Source: JALOAP01 sp964632355 (GTDB taxonomy: Bacteria > Chloroflexota > Dehalococcoidia > Tepidiformales > Tepidiformaceae). From it: 6,211 nt of DNA. The DNA lies in contig CAZWBW010000131.1 in NCBI GenBank assembly GCA_964632355.1, positions 1 to 6,211 on the forward strand. The letters are read 5' to 3'. A model generated the notes under the pieces. The model saw only the letters and a program-made list of their open reading frames with translations. It had not been told where the DNA came from and did no database searches. Below are positions 1-5,196 of the stretch, piece after piece (positions within the stretch are counted from its first letter, which is position 1; each line of letters starts with the position of its first letter). A program made the position numbers and the translations under genes.

Positions 1-652
1 GCTGACGTATGCGCACAGTTCTTTCGCCGCTGGCAAGGCCGTCTCGCTCGCCACGGGCACGGCGTTGGGGCCGTCCGGGTTGGTCGAGGGCCCGCACGTC
101 TTCTCCGGCTTTGTCCTCGACGCCGAGCAGTGCGCGCGCGGCATCCCAGGCGCTGGCATAGGTGCTGGGCATCACCACCCAGACCGATGCAGCCCGGCTC
201 AGATGCTCGACATAACGCTGGATGTCGGCGGGTTCCTGCCAGCGCCACGCCAGATCAAGCGCGATGCCCTGCCGGATGTCCTGCCCGAACCACGGGTACA
301 CCTCGGCCGTGTTCCCGCGCCCGAGCATCAGGTCCACCCGGCCGCCAGCAAGGTGCTGCAGCATCGCATAGTCCTCGGCAATCTTCACCGGGTCGTTCGT
401 CGTGATCAGCGTTGTCGCCGTCGAAAGGATGATCCGCTTCGTCTTCGCGGCGATATACCCGAGCATCGTCGTTGGCGACGACGGCACGAAGGGCGGGTTG
501 TGGTGCTCACCCGTTGCGAACACATCGAGCCCGACCTCCTCGGCCTTGAGCGCGATAGCGACCATCGCCTGGATGCGCTCGTGTTCGGTGGGCACCCGCC
601 CGGTCGTAGGGTCGGGCGTGACATCGCCGACAGAGAAGACGCCGAATTGCAT
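1..652 (-). CDS. LLM-class flavin-dependent oxidoreductase, partial, C-terminal part aberrant
   Basis: The gene reads leftward and is open to the window edge, so at least 217 codons are present. Residues 1-132 match the N-terminal part of the bacterial luciferase-like (LLM) TIM-barrel oxidoreductases, which use reduced flavin and O2. Motifs seen are MQFGVFSVGD at the start, FATGEHHNPPF near residue 48, STATTLITTNDP near 80, and GRGNTAEVYPWFGQDIRQG near 112-130. The start at 652 gives the usual MQFG opening; an ATG at 661 would add three residues, and neither has a Shine-Dalgarno site. After residue 132 (position 256) the protein stops resembling the family: the expected helix and FRTPLQ-type segment are absent, although the frame stays open. 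Codon choice also suggests a frame change near 85-140. The gene could be a fusion, a decayed gene or an assembly join. The substrate is unknown. Family assignment of the first half is firm; an intact enzyme is doubtful. Confidence 0.75.
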   Translation of the reverse strand, partial: MQFGVFSVGDVTPDPTTGRVPTEHERIQAMVAIALKAEEVGLDVFATGEHHNPPFVPSSPTTMLGYIAAKTKRIILSTATTLITTNDPVKIAEDYAMLQHLAGGRVDLMLGRGNTAEVYPWFGQDIRQGIALDLAWRWQEPADIQRYVEHLSRAASVWVVMPSTYASAWDAARALLGVEDKAGEDVRALDQPGRPQRRARGERDGLASGERTVRIRQ

Positions 653-668
653 GGGGGGCATTGTCGCA

Positions 669-703
669 CGTGGCTGTCGGCTGTTGGCTATTGGCTGTTG
701 GTG
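669..703. repeat. Heptad array 1, five 7-bp units, consensus NTTGGCT
   Basis: Five contiguous 7-bp units are seen: CGTGGCT, GTCGGCT, GTTGGCT, ATTGGCT, GTTGGTG. The array ends only 16 bases from the LLM start codon at 652, so it occupies that gene's upstream region. It resembles in form the heptanucleotide short tandem repeats (STRR) described in filamentous cyanobacteria, but the unit sequence is different. Confidence 0.8.
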
Positions 704-723
704 GGCGTACGGAGCGCCGGCCA

Positions 724-808
724 CGCGAACCCCGCCACCCACACCCCCACGAACCGGAAACGGGCAACCCCACTGAGCACTGTGCACTGTGCACCGGGCA
801 CTGGGCAC
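724..808. repeat. Long repeat element, copy 1
   Basis: This copy begins with a 19-bp block (CGCGAACCCCGCCACCCAC) that is identical at 895. It continues with a CCCCC-CGAACCGG-AACCC section and finishes in heptads of the form ACTGNGC. It aligns with copy 2 over about 80 bp with a few substitutions and one single-base indel. A GGAGCG-CCGGCC block just upstream (711-722) recurs at 855-867, so homology may extend left with a gap of roughly 27 bases. Confidence 0.8.
772..806. repeat. Heptad array 2, five units of ACTGNGC
   Basis: The units are ACTGAGC, ACTGTGC, ACTGTGC, ACCGGGC and ACTGGGC, in exact 7-bp register, followed by a partial sixth. The array forms the right end of long-repeat copy 1. 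The variable fifth base and the exact spacing point to tandem expansion rather than coding sequence. Confidence 0.85.
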
Positions 809-894
809 GCCCCGCCCGACAGCGGACAACCCGCATCAGTACCGCGACCGTAAGGGAGCGTCCGGCCGCACCCCGGGCAAGCCGCAACCAGATC

Positions 895-974
895 CGCGAA
901 CCCCGCCACCCACGCCCCCGCGAACCGGGCACGGGGAACCCACTGGGCACTGAGCACTGGGCACTGTGCACTGC
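895..974. repeat. Long repeat element, copy 2
   Basis: Second copy of the element at 724, offset by 171 bp and in the same orientation. Its first 19 bases are identical to copy 1 and it has the same order of blocks, ending in ACTGNGC heptads. The heptad series has a different order of variants from copy 1, so the tandem part has diverged or been reshuffled since duplication. Confidence 0.8.
942..974. repeat. Heptad array 3, about 4.7 units of ACTGNGC
   Basis: The units are ACTGGGC, ACTGAGC, ACTGGGC, ACTGTGC and a partial ACTGC, in exact 7-bp register. The array forms the right end of long-repeat copy 2, and its last unit contributes the left arm of the hairpin at 968-991. Confidence 0.85.
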
Positions 975-991
975 CATGCGCCGGGCAGTGC
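968..991. repeat. Inverted repeat, 8-bp arms, 8-base loop
   Basis: GCACTGCC at 968-975 is the exact reverse complement of GGCAGTGC at 984-991. The left arm is the end of heptad array 3 and the right arm lies about 15 bases before the -10-like hexamer of the following operon. No T-run follows, so it is not a classical terminator. It may be an operator-like site or simply the edge of the repeat element. Confidence 0.55.
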
Positions 992-1005
992 CCGGTGCAA
1001 CGGCG

Positions 1006-1011
1006 TAGACT
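1006..1011 (+). promoter_or_regulatory. -10-like TAGACT ahead of the main operon
   Basis: TAGACT fits the TANNNT pattern of bacterial -10 boxes and ends 7 bases before the ATG at 1019. That spacing is typical of leaderless transcripts, which start at or near the initiator codon, and no Shine-Dalgarno site is visible before this ATG. The -35 position (around 983-988) has no good match. This is an inference from motif and spacing only. Confidence 0.45.
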
Positions 1012-1018
1012 TTTCCGC

Positions 1019-1285
1019 ATGGGTTTCTACTACGGACCGAGCTCGCCGCCACCCGACGACGACAAGCCCGGCGGGTTCAAAGAAGCGATGCTCATCACCT
1101 GGATCGTGTTCCGCGTGCTCGCGGTGCCGCTCGCCATCCTGTTCGGCGGTATCGCGTTCCTGGTGCTGCTGTTCTACCTGTTCACCTGGCACCCACTCGC
1201 GGGACTCGCCGGCATCCTCGTCCTTGTCGGGGCCGTTGGCGCCCGGGCGTACTGGGAATGGCGGCATCCTCCAACTATCGAATGA
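1019..1285 (+). CDS. Small membrane protein of unknown function (88 aa)
   Basis: I do not recognise a named family. The protein starts with a short aromatic/proline/acidic segment (MGFYYGPSSPPPDDDKPGG). A long hydrophobic stretch at residues ~24-56, enough for one or two passes, and a second at ~60-78 follow. It ends in the basic/aromatic tail RAYWEWRHPPTIE, probably two or three membrane segments with an exposed N-terminus. The start at 1019 is preferred over an upstream ATG at 995 because TAGACT sits 7 bases before it and the upstream extension (MQRRRLFR) is arginine-rich. The stop codon overlaps the next start (ATGA, 1282-1285), so it is the likely first gene of the operon and is translationally coupled to yggS. 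Codon use matches its neighbours, which supports a real gene. Confidence 0.72.
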   Translation: MGFYYGPSSPPPDDDKPGGFKEAMLITWIVFRVLAVPLAILFGGIAFLVLLFYLFTWHPLAGLAGILVLVGAVGARAYWEWRHPPTIE

Positions 1286-1968
1286 GCGAAACGCTGGATG
1301 ACCTCATTGCCGAACGCGTCCGGCAAACCCGGGCGCGGATCGACGCGGCCGCCGAACGCGCCGGGCGCGACCCTTCGGAGATCACGCTCATCGCTGTTTC
1401 GAAGACACAACCGGCGGAAGCGGTCGCGGCCGCGTGGCGCGCCGGGATTCGCGATTTCGGCGAAAACCGTGTGCAGGAAGCCACTGCGAAGATGCCTGGG
1501 GTCGAAGCCCTGCTGCCCCCCGGCGCGGAGGTCCGCTGGCACATGATCGGCCACCTGCAGCGGAACAAAGCGAAAGCCGCGGCCGGACGCTTTGTTATAC
1601 TCCACGGCATCGACTCCAGCCGGCTGATAGACGCGCTGGCAGCTTCGGGCCACGACGTTCGCGTGCTTCTCCAGTTGAACGTGGCCGGAGAAGCGACAAA
1701 GCACGGCGCGCACCCGGACGAGCTTCCCGCGCTCATCGCCCATGCTGCTCGCTACCCGACCATCGCTGTGGAGGGCCTGATGACCGTGGCGCCGCTCACC
1801 GCCGACCCCGAGGAAGTGCGCCCGGTGTTTCGCACCATGCGCCAGCTGGCCGAACGCCACAACCTCCCCATTCTCTCGATGGGCATGACGAACGACTTCG
1901 AAGTCGCTATCGAAGAGGGTGCAACCCACGTGCGCGTCGGCCGGGCCATTTTCGGAGAACGGGAATGA
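1282..1968 (+). CDS. yggS: YggS/PROSC family PLP-binding homeostasis protein
   Basis: This 228-aa protein is the usual length for the YggS/PLPHP family. These cytoplasmic single-domain TIM-barrel proteins bind pyridoxal 5'-phosphate and buffer its level, influencing amino-acid metabolism, without a known catalytic reaction. The PLP lysine is K41 in VSKT. Other family motifs are FGENRVQE (59-66), WHMIGHLQRNK (86-96), LQLNVAGEATKHG (130-142), GLMTVAP (165-171), and the C-terminal LSMGMTNDF (208-216) with VRVGRAIFG, which line the phosphate site. The start at 1282 forms an ATGA overlap with the previous gene. An in-frame ATG at 1258 would add eight residues but lies deeper inside that gene. There is no Shine-Dalgarno site, so initiation may depend on ribosomes finishing the upstream gene. 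Its stop overlaps proC in the same way, the classic yggS-proC neighbourhood. Confidence 0.95.
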   Translation: MSETLDDLIAERVRQTRARIDAAAERAGRDPSEITLIAVSKTQPAEAVAAAWRAGIRDFGENRVQEATAKMPGVEALLPPGAEVRWHMIGHLQRNKAKAAAGRFVILHGIDSSRLIDALAASGHDVRVLLQLNVAGEATKHGAHPDELPALIAHAARYPTIAVEGLMTVAPLTADPEEVRPVFRTMRQLAERHNLPILSMGMTNDFEVAIEEGATHVRVGRAIFGERE

Positions 1969-2759
1969 AGATCGCGATCATCGGCGGCGGTGTCATGGGC
2001 GAAGCGATTCTCGCCGCCGCACTCGAACGGAACGTCTTCGGCCCTTCGGACGCTACCGTCTGCGAAGTGGTGCCCCACCGGCGCGACGTGCTCAAAGCCG
2101 AATACGGCGTGAACGTCACCGCCGAAGGCACCGCGGCCATGGAAAGCGCCGACCTCGTCATCCTCTCGGTGAAGCCACAGGACGTCTCCTCCGTTCGCGG
2201 GCGCATGCGCACCGAAGCGCTGCTGCTCTCCGTGATGGCCGGCGTCCGCATCGAGACCATTCGCAAGATCTTCGACCATGACCGCATCGTCCGCGTGATG
2301 CCGAACACGCCCGTCGCCGCCAAGGCCGGCATGAGCGTCTGGACCGCCACCGAGTCCGTCGATGCCGACCAGCGAAAGCTCGCGCGCGGCCTGCTGAGCG
2401 CCATTGGCCGCGAACTCTACGTCGAAGACGAACTCAAGGTCGATATGGCGACTGCCGTCAGCGGCAGCGGCCCGGGCTACGTCTTCCTGTTCATCGAAGC
2501 CATGGTCGAAGGCGCTGTCGCGATCGGCATCCCCCGCCCGCAGGCGCAGGAGATGGTGCTGCAGACGTTCTATGGCTCCGCGCTCTACGCCATCGAAAGC
2601 GGGCGCCCGCCGGCCGAACTTCGCGGCATGGTCACCTCGCCCGCCGGGACCACCGCCGAAGGCCTGCTGGCGATGGAACGGCACGCCATCCGCGCTGCCA
2701 TCGTGGAAGGCATCCAGGCCGCCTACGACCGCGCGATCGAACTGGGGGGAGGCGCTTGA
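1965..2759 (+). CDS. proC: Pyrroline-5-carboxylate reductase
   Basis: This 264-aa protein has the standard length of ProC, the cytoplasmic enzyme that reduces 1-pyrroline-5-carboxylate to L-proline with NAD(P)H, the last step of proline biosynthesis. The N-terminal Rossmann fold opens with IIGGGVMG (5-12). SVKPQ (68-72) and VMPNTP (111-116) follow in the dinucleotide-binding half. The C-terminal dimerisation and substrate domain carries AVSGSGPGY (154-162) and the P5CR signature around MVTSPAGTT (222-230). All key segments are present and the gene looks intact. The start at 1965 overlaps the yggS stop as ATGA and is preceded by GGAG at 1954-1957 with 7-base spacing. Its own stop overlaps the TTG start of yggT. 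Coupling with a PLP homeostasis gene is common across bacteria. Confidence 0.97.
   Translation: MKIAIIGGGVMGEAILAAALERNVFGPSDATVCEVVPHRRDVLKAEYGVNVTAEGTAAMESADLVILSVKPQDVSSVRGRMRTEALLLSVMAGVRIETIRKIFDHDRIVRVMPNTPVAAKAGMSVWTATESVDADQRKLARGLLSAIGRELYVEDELKVDMATAVSGSGPGYVFLFIEAMVEGAVAIGIPRPQAQEMVLQTFYGSALYAIESGRPPAELRGMVTSPAGTTAEGLLAMERHAIRAAIVEGIQAAYDRAIELGGGA
2745..2752 (+). promoter_or_regulatory. Purine-rich ribosome binding site for the TTG-started yggT
   Basis: GGGGGAGG lies inside the last codons of proC and ends 3 bases before the TTG at 2756. The spacing is short for the GGAGG core but the site is strong, and it supports the use of the non-ATG start that overlaps the proC stop. Confidence 0.6.
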
Positions 2760-3016
2760 ACGAGCAGATCGCGTCGCTCTTCGTTCTCTTCCTCTACCTG
2801 CTGATCTTCGCGGTGATTGGCCGTGCGCTGCTGAGCTGGTTCCCGGTTTCGCAGAACAACCAGTTCGCCCGCTTCCTCTACCAGGTCACCGAGCCGCTGC
2901 TCGAACCGGTGCGCCGCATCCTGCCGCGAACCGGCATGATCGACTTCAGCACGCTGGTTGTCATCATCCTGCTATACGTGATGATCGCGGTGGTTCAGCA
3001 GGCTGCGAACGCCTGA
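2756..3016 (+). CDS. yggT: YggT family membrane protein, first copy (86 aa)
   Basis: A short integral membrane protein of the YggT family (also called YlmG/Ycf19 in other lineages). Family members have been linked to osmotic tolerance and, in plastid and cyanobacterial relatives, to nucleoid or membrane organisation; no biochemical activity is established. Two hydrophobic segments are seen at residues ~6-21 and ~63-81. They flank the family motifs RALLSWFP (23-30) and TEPLLEPVRRILP (45-57). There is no in-frame ATG before the conserved part. The TTG at 2756 forms a TTGA overlap with the proC stop and has a purine-rich site upstream, so it is the likely start. It is followed 85 bases later by a paralogue with the same architecture. 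Confidence 0.92.
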   Translation: MNEQIASLFVLFLYLLIFAVIGRALLSWFPVSQNNQFARFLYQVTEPLLEPVRRILPRTGMIDFSTLVVIILLYVMIAVVQQAANA

Positions 3017-3020
3017 ATTC

Positions 3021-3051
3021 TTGCCGAAGATTTCGTTGTCTCTGGTATGCT
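3021..3051 (+). promoter_or_regulatory. Possible internal promoter between the two yggT genes
   Basis: An extended -10 of the form TGN-TATGCT (TG at 3043-3044, hexamer 3046-3051) lies 19 bases after a TTGCCG hexamer at 3021-3026. The 85-base gap here is the longest in the operon, and this would allow the second yggT and the ABC transporter genes to be expressed apart from yggS-proC. The -35 is imperfect and the spacer long, so this is tentative. Confidence 0.4.
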
Positions 3052-3090
3052 GATCGCAACTGTTGGGCCGCCGCAATGGCGACCGCCAGC

Positions 3091-3094
3091 GGAG
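3091..3094 (+). promoter_or_regulatory. Shine-Dalgarno GGAG pointing to an ATT start
   Basis: GGAG at 3091-3094 lies 7 bases before the ATT at 3102, an ideal distance for initiation there. There is no comparable site before the only other plausible start, the TTG at 3063. This site therefore decides the start call of the second yggT. Confidence 0.5.
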
Positions 3095-3101
3095 TCGAGC
3101 C

Positions 3102-3368
3102 ATTAACCCGTACGTCGCCCAGTTCACGATTGTCTTCATACAGATACTGACGTGGGCCATCATCGCCCGCGCCCTGTTGAGCTGGTTCCCGATCGATCAG
3201 TCGAGCGCGCTCTACCAGATGCTCTGGCGGACTACCGAGCCCATCATCGAGCCGATTCGACGCATCATGCCGCAAACGGGGATGATTGACCTGAGCCCAC
3301 TGGCGGCCATCATCGTCCTCATCGTCATGAGCCAGCTTGTCGCGAGCCTCGCCGTCACGAACGCCTGA
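3102..3368 (+). CDS. yggT: YggT family membrane protein, second copy (88 aa), probable ATT start
   Basis: A paralogue of the preceding gene. It shares ARALLSWFP (22-30), TEPIIEPIRRIMP (45-57) and TGMIDLSPL just after, with two hydrophobic segments at ~7-21 and ~65-85. About half the positions of the central part are identical to copy 1, so a tandem duplication followed by divergence is likely. No ATG or GTG exists at a suitable place. An ATT at 3102 gives the typical YggT opening (M)NPYVAQF and has GGAG 7 bases upstream. A TTG at 3063 would add 13 basic, family-unlike residues (GRRNGDRQRSR) and lacks a ribosome site. I therefore call ATT; that is unusual, since AUU starts are known only in a few genes such as infC. 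The protein is probably co-transcribed with the ABC genes downstream and may also use the internal promoter. Confidence 0.87.
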   Translation: MNPYVAQFTIVFIQILTWAIIARALLSWFPIDQSSALYQMLWRTTEPIIEPIRRIMPQTGMIDLSPLAAIIVLIVMSQLVASLAVTNA

Positions 3369-3375
3369 GCACCGC

Positions 3376-3399
3376 GACCCTTCGAAACGAGACCCTTCG
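3376..3399 (+). repeat. 9-bp direct repeat before the ABC ATPase start
   Basis: GACCCTTCG occurs at 3376-3384 and again at 3391-3399, directly before the ATG at 3401. It fills most of the 32-base gap after the second yggT. No Shine-Dalgarno site is seen in this gap, so the repeat is the only visible structure upstream of the ATPase. It may be chance or a small tandem duplication. Confidence 0.5.
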
Positions 3400-3400
3400 C

Positions 3401-4345
3401 ATGCCGGAAACACCGGTGCCTGCTGCCATCGAAGCACGTGACATCGTCCGCAGCTACGGCGAGCGGCGCGCGCTCGATCACTTCTCGCTCGAGGTCCCGG
3501 CCGGCTCGGTGTTCGGCCTCCTCGGCCCCAACGGCAGCGGCAAGAGCACGTTCATCACGCTTGTCGCCGGCGCCGAGCAACCGCCCTCCGGTAGCCTCCG
3601 CATCCTCGGCGAACAGCCCCACCCCGCCCTTCGCGCCCGGGTCGGCACCGTCTTCCAGGAGAACGCCCAGGACCCCCTGATGCGCGTGGGCGAGACGCTG
3701 CAGCTCGCGGGGAGCCTGTTCGGGTTGAGCCGCCAGCAGGCCACTGCCCGCGCCACCGAACTGCTCGAAGTCTTCGGGCTCCGCGGCCGCGCGAACGACC
3801 CCGTGTCGGCACTCTCCGGGGGCATGCGGCGGCGCCTCGAAATGGCCCGCGCGCTCCTCCACGACCCCGAACTCCTCCTGCTCGACGAACCCACCACCGG
3901 CGTCGACCCCGAGGAACGGCGCGCGCTCTGGGACGCGCTGCTGCACGGCGCCCGCGGCCGCCGCACCATCCTGCTCGCCACGAACGACCTCGCCGAAGCC
4001 GACGACGTCTGCGAACAGGTGGCCTTCATCCAGTCCGGCCGGGTAGTCGCGACGGGCACACCAGAAGAGCTGAAGCGCGGCCTCCGCCGCGAAGCCGTTC
4101 GCCTCACGTGGGAAGGCGTCACCGCCGACGAACTCGCGAAGATCGCATCGTGGCCCGGCACCGGCGACGTCACCCGGCAGGGCGACCTCGTGCACGTCAC
4201 CGTCGACGACGCATCCGTCTTCGTGCCCCGTGTGTTCGAACTCGGCGGCCATGCCATCCGCTCCGTGTCCATCGAACAGTCGTCGCTCGAAGACGCCTAC
4301 TTCCAGTACGTCAGCGGGCGCACTCCTGCGGAGGTGGGGGCGTGA
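3401..4345 (+). CDS. ABC transporter ATP-binding protein (ABC-2 type exporter ATPase)
   Basis: A 314-aa cytoplasmic ATPase of the drug/lipid/polysaccharide ABC-2 exporter group (CcmA/DrrA-like). Walker A is GPNGSGKST (42-50) and the Q-loop glutamine is Q86 in VFQEN. The signature is LSGGM (138-142), Walker B is LLLLDEP (158-164) with catalytic E163, and the D-loop is GVDP (167-170). The region where the switch histidine normally sits reads LATNDLAEA (192-200), placing Asn195 (AAC) at that position. The last ~90 residues form the C-terminal extension seen in DrrA-like ATPases and end in SLEDAYFQYVSG, the typical SxEDVF-type tail. The start at 3401 has no clear ribosome site. The stop overlaps the permease start (GTGA), so the two form one transporter. 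The substrate cannot be told from sequence; daunorubicin-type annotations would be by similarity only. Confidence 0.95.
   Translation: MPETPVPAAIEARDIVRSYGERRALDHFSLEVPAGSVFGLLGPNGSGKSTFITLVAGAEQPPSGSLRILGEQPHPALRARVGTVFQENAQDPLMRVGETLQLAGSLFGLSRQQATARATELLEVFGLRGRANDPVSALSGGMRRRLEMARALLHDPELLLLDEPTTGVDPEERRALWDALLHGARGRRTILLATNDLAEADDVCEQVAFIQSGRVVATGTPEELKRGLRREAVRLTWEGVTADELAKIASWPGTGDVTRQGDLVHVTVDDASVFVPRVFELGGHAIRSVSIEQSSLEDAYFQYVSGRTPAEVGA
4330..4336 (+). promoter_or_regulatory. Strong Shine-Dalgarno GGAGGTG fixing a GTG start
   Basis: GGAGGTG lies in the last codons of the ATPase gene. Its GGAGG core ends 7 bases before the GTG at 4342 but 19 bases before the in-frame ATG at 4354, so it supports the GTG that overlaps the ATPase stop. 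Confidence 0.75.
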
Positions 4346-5133
4346 GCGCGAGCATGACCGCTTGCACAGCGCTCTTCGTGCGCGACATCCGCAACGTCGT
4401 CCGGTCGCGGTCACAGCTCTATTCGTCGATGTTCACGCCGCTGCTGTTCCTGGTGTTCCTCGGCAACGGCGTGTCCGAAGGCCTGCAGCCATCGAACCTG
4501 AGTGCCGGGAACTTCACCGCCTACCTCGTCGCTGGCGCGGTGGTCATGACCTCGGTGTTCTCGTCGACGTTCTCGAGCGCCGCATACTATCGCGACCGCG
4601 ACACCGGCATCCTCCGAATGCTGCTGTCGTCGCCACATTCGCCGCGACTCATCCTGCTTGGAAAGTCACTCGCGGGCGTCGCCATCGGGCTGACGCAGGC
4701 GCTCGTGGTGCTGCTCGTCGCCGCCCCGTTCGTTGAATTCGAATGGCAGTACGGCATCGCGCGTGGCCTGCTGATCGCGGTGGCGGCGGTCCTGCTGTTG
4801 AACCTGCTGCTCGCCGGCATCGCACAGGCGGTCGCCTCCCGCATCCAGACGATGCAGGGCTTCCACCTCGTGCTGAACCTGCTGCTGTTCCCGCTGCTCT
4901 TCTTTTCGGGCGCATTCTTCCCGATCGACGACCTGCCCGCGTGGCTCGCCGTGCTCGCCCGCGTGAACCCGCTGACCTATGCGGTCGACGCGCTGCAGCT
5001 CGCGGCCTACGCCGATTCCAGCGCCGACTTCATCGGTCTCGGCATCGACTTCGCGGTCCTCACCGTGCTCGCGGTCGGTGTCTACGCGCTCGGCCTCGCC
5101 CGCATGCCGAAGCTCACCTGGAGCGGCCAGTAG
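4342..5133 (+). CDS. ABC-2 type transporter permease
   Basis: This 263-aa inner-membrane protein is the partner of the preceding ATPase and forms the translocation path of an ABC-2 exporter. About six hydrophobic segments are seen near residues 29-41, 58-80, 102-129, 141-162, 171-192 and 236-254. The ABC-2 hallmarks are present: the cytoplasmic YYRDRDTGILRMLLSSP stretch (82-98), which follows the second segment as a coupling region, and the FFSGAFFPIDDLP segment (177-189) followed by NPLTYAVDALQ (199-209), as in DrrB/NodJ-like permeases. The start is GTG at 4342, chosen because a strong ribosome site lies 7 bases upstream and it overlaps the ATPase stop as GTGA; the ATG at 4354 is the alternative. 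It is the last gene of the run, and the gene after it is convergent. Confidence 0.94.
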   Translation: MSASMTACTALFVRDIRNVVRSRSQLYSSMFTPLLFLVFLGNGVSEGLQPSNLSAGNFTAYLVAGAVVMTSVFSSTFSSAAYYRDRDTGILRMLLSSPHSPRLILLGKSLAGVAIGLTQALVVLLVAAPFVEFEWQYGIARGLLIAVAAVLLLNLLLAGIAQAVASRIQTMQGFHLVLNLLLFPLLFFSGAFFPIDDLPAWLAVLARVNPLTYAVDALQLAAYADSSADFIGLGIDFAVLTVLAVGVYALGLARMPKLTWSGQ

Positions 5134-5196
5134 CCCGCCGCCCGAACCGGCCCGAGGCGCGGAACGAGGCCGCACAGCCGCCCGTTGTGCCCAGCC

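Larger units (their letters stand above)
662..1018. other. Divergent intergenic region filled with heptad arrays and a duplicated element
   Basis: These 357 bases lie between the leftward LLM gene and the rightward operon. No convincing gene is present. Reading frames across it on both strands are translations of short repeats and change register without family-like sequence. It holds three 7-bp repeat arrays, two copies of an ~80-bp element 171 bp apart, a short hairpin and a -10-like hexamer, each listed separately. The segment between the two long copies (809-894) has no further structure I can name. Confidence 0.75.

Noticed and set aside
65..853. 262-codon open frame on the plus strand
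   Set aside because: It is antisense to the LLM gene and runs on through the heptad repeats, with no family-like sequence. A real rightward gene here would overlap the LLM coding region completely.
724..974. CRISPR array
   Set aside because: Only two long copies, 171 bp apart, with internal 7-bp tandem units; no regular repeat-spacer alternation and no cas gene in view.
507..1052. Open frames on both strands across the repeats with recurring peptide patterns
   Set aside because: The repeated peptides (for example SAQC and GWRGSR words) simply translate the heptads and long repeat; frames switch and no start has a ribosome site.
1752..2684. 310-codon open frame on the minus strand opposite proC
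   Set aside because: proC is intact with all its motifs; the reverse frame shows no domain and is explained by GC-rich codon symmetry.
3047..3106. 19-codon leader peptide ahead of the second yggT
   Set aside because: No ribosome site precedes the ATG, which overlaps the -10-like hexamer, and the peptide has no attenuator-like run of residues; its stop overlapping the ATT start is noted under the start-codon finding.
3212..4414. 400-codon open frame on the minus strand
   Set aside because: It lies opposite the ABC ATPase and second yggT, both with clear family motifs. Its low-complexity, Ala/Gly/Glu/Arg-rich translation is typical of an antisense frame in high-GC DNA.
5172..5190. Terminator between the convergent permease and DUF2292 genes
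   Set aside because: GCACA and TGTGC form only a 5-bp stem with a 9-base loop and no T-run follows on either strand, so it is too weak to call.
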